A program made the translations under genes and the position numbers. Below are positions 6,899-7,179 of a DNA stretch of 7,179 nt, one piece after another; within the stretch, counting starts at the first letter, position 1; each line of letters opens with the position of its first letter. The stretch is from Citrobacter sp. (lineage in GTDB: Bacteria; Pseudomonadota; Gammaproteobacteria; Enterobacterales; Enterobacteriaceae), in the NCBI GenBank assembly GCA_019415335.1, contig DXKH01000130.1, positions 1-7,179 on the forward strand, in the 5' to 3' direction. Under the pieces are notes generated by a model. It was given only the letters and a program-made list of their open reading frames with translations. It had not been told where the DNA came from and did no database searches.

Positions 6899-6909
6899 AG
6901 CAGTTGCCA

Positions 6910-6985
6910 CAGATAAGCATTCACGCCACATCCGGCACCGGATGTTCCATGCCTGATGCGACGCTGGCGTGTCTTATCTGGCCTA
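6910..6985. repeat. BIME: two inverted REP palindromes, head to head
   Basis: A minus-strand REP unit (6910-6936) begins, read on that strand, GCCGGATGTGGCGTGAATGC and ends CTTATCTG. A plus-strand unit (6951-6985) begins GCCTGATGCGACGCTGGCG and ends TCTTATCTGGCCTA. The GCC(G/T)GATG heads face each other across 14 bases. Between and within them, ACATCCGG-CA-CCGGATGT (6928-6945) forms an extra perfect 8-bp palindrome. The element fills most of the gap between convergent yohD and yohF. No ordinary intrinsic terminator with a U-tract is seen here, so the REP pair may provide the 3' end or mRNA protection for both genes. Confidence 0.88.
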
Positions 6986-7016
6986 ACCCATTGAAATAAC
7001 CACGCGCCTCACTGCG

Positions 7017-7179
7017 CTATTCTGGGTTGAACTGCGGATTCGCCAACATAAAGCCGCCATCCACTATCAACGACTGCCCGGTGGTGTAATTTGCGCCCTC
7101 CGAACAAAGCCATACCACCAGGCTGGCAATCTCATGCGTTGTGCCAAAACGTCGCAAGGGAATCGAAGGCTCCGCGTCA
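7017..7179 (-). CDS. yohF: Short-chain dehydrogenase/reductase YohF, C-terminal part
   Basis: Only the last 53 residues plus the stop codon are in the window; the gene runs off the right edge. The reading frame ends in LCSEGANYTTGQSLIVDGGF followed by MLANPQFNPE. YxTGQxLxVDGG is the characteristic C-terminal signature of classical NAD(P)-dependent short-chain dehydrogenases, and the tail is the one I remember for E. coli YohF (about 253 residues, acetoin-dehydrogenase-like annotation). The Rossmann cofactor motif and the Ser-Tyr-Lys catalytic residues lie outside the window, so activity cannot be judged here. The substrate is unknown. The gene is convergent with yohD, with a REP pair in between. 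Confidence 0.9.
   Translation of the reverse strand, partial: DAEPSIPLRRFGTTHEIASLVVWLCSEGANYTTGQSLIVDGGFMLANPQFNPE

Noticed and set aside
6530..6931. Minus-strand frames of 133, 62 and 60 codons opposite yohD
   Set aside because: They are antisense to a gene with a full DedA signature, run into the REP element and show no motif of their own.

Overview
The window is a stretch of ordinary enterobacterial core chromosome, almost certainly Escherichia coli (Shigella is equally possible). The encoded proteins match my recollection of the E. coli K-12 products apart from scattered substitutions. Gene order is the E. coli one: bglX, dld, pbpG, yohC, yohD, yohF. The intergenic REP/BIME palindromes are also typical of this species. 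This identification rests on memory of the sequences, not on a search.

Layout, left to right. Positions 1-209 hold no gene. They carry a pair of inverted REP palindromes and a terminator-like hairpin behind bglX, and they probably lie upstream of osmF (yehZ), which in E. coli starts just outside the left edge. bglX (210-2507, minus) encodes a periplasmic family 3 beta-glucosidase. It is divergent from dld (2703-4418, plus), which encodes the peripheral membrane FAD-dependent D-lactate dehydrogenase. dld converges on pbpG (4457-5389, minus; PBP7, a periplasmic peptidoglycan DD-endopeptidase), and a perfect 10-bp-stem hairpin sits between them. Upstream of pbpG lie a good sigma70-like promoter and a 12-bp-stem hairpin that ends yohC. 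yohC (5563-6150, minus; Yip1-family membrane protein) is divergent from yohD (6320-6898, plus; DedA-family membrane protein). yohD converges on yohF (cut by the right edge, minus; short-chain dehydrogenase), with a second REP pair between them.

The genes do not form one pathway. Each of the five complete genes appears to be its own transcription unit, since strands alternate or a hairpin and a promoter separate neighbours. The common thread is the cell envelope: a periplasmic glycosidase, a membrane respiratory dehydrogenase, a murein hydrolase and two small integral membrane proteins. I see no mobile element, prophage, CRISPR array, tRNA or rRNA, and no convincing undescribed system. The second-look items are regulatory or structural details of the intergenic regions.
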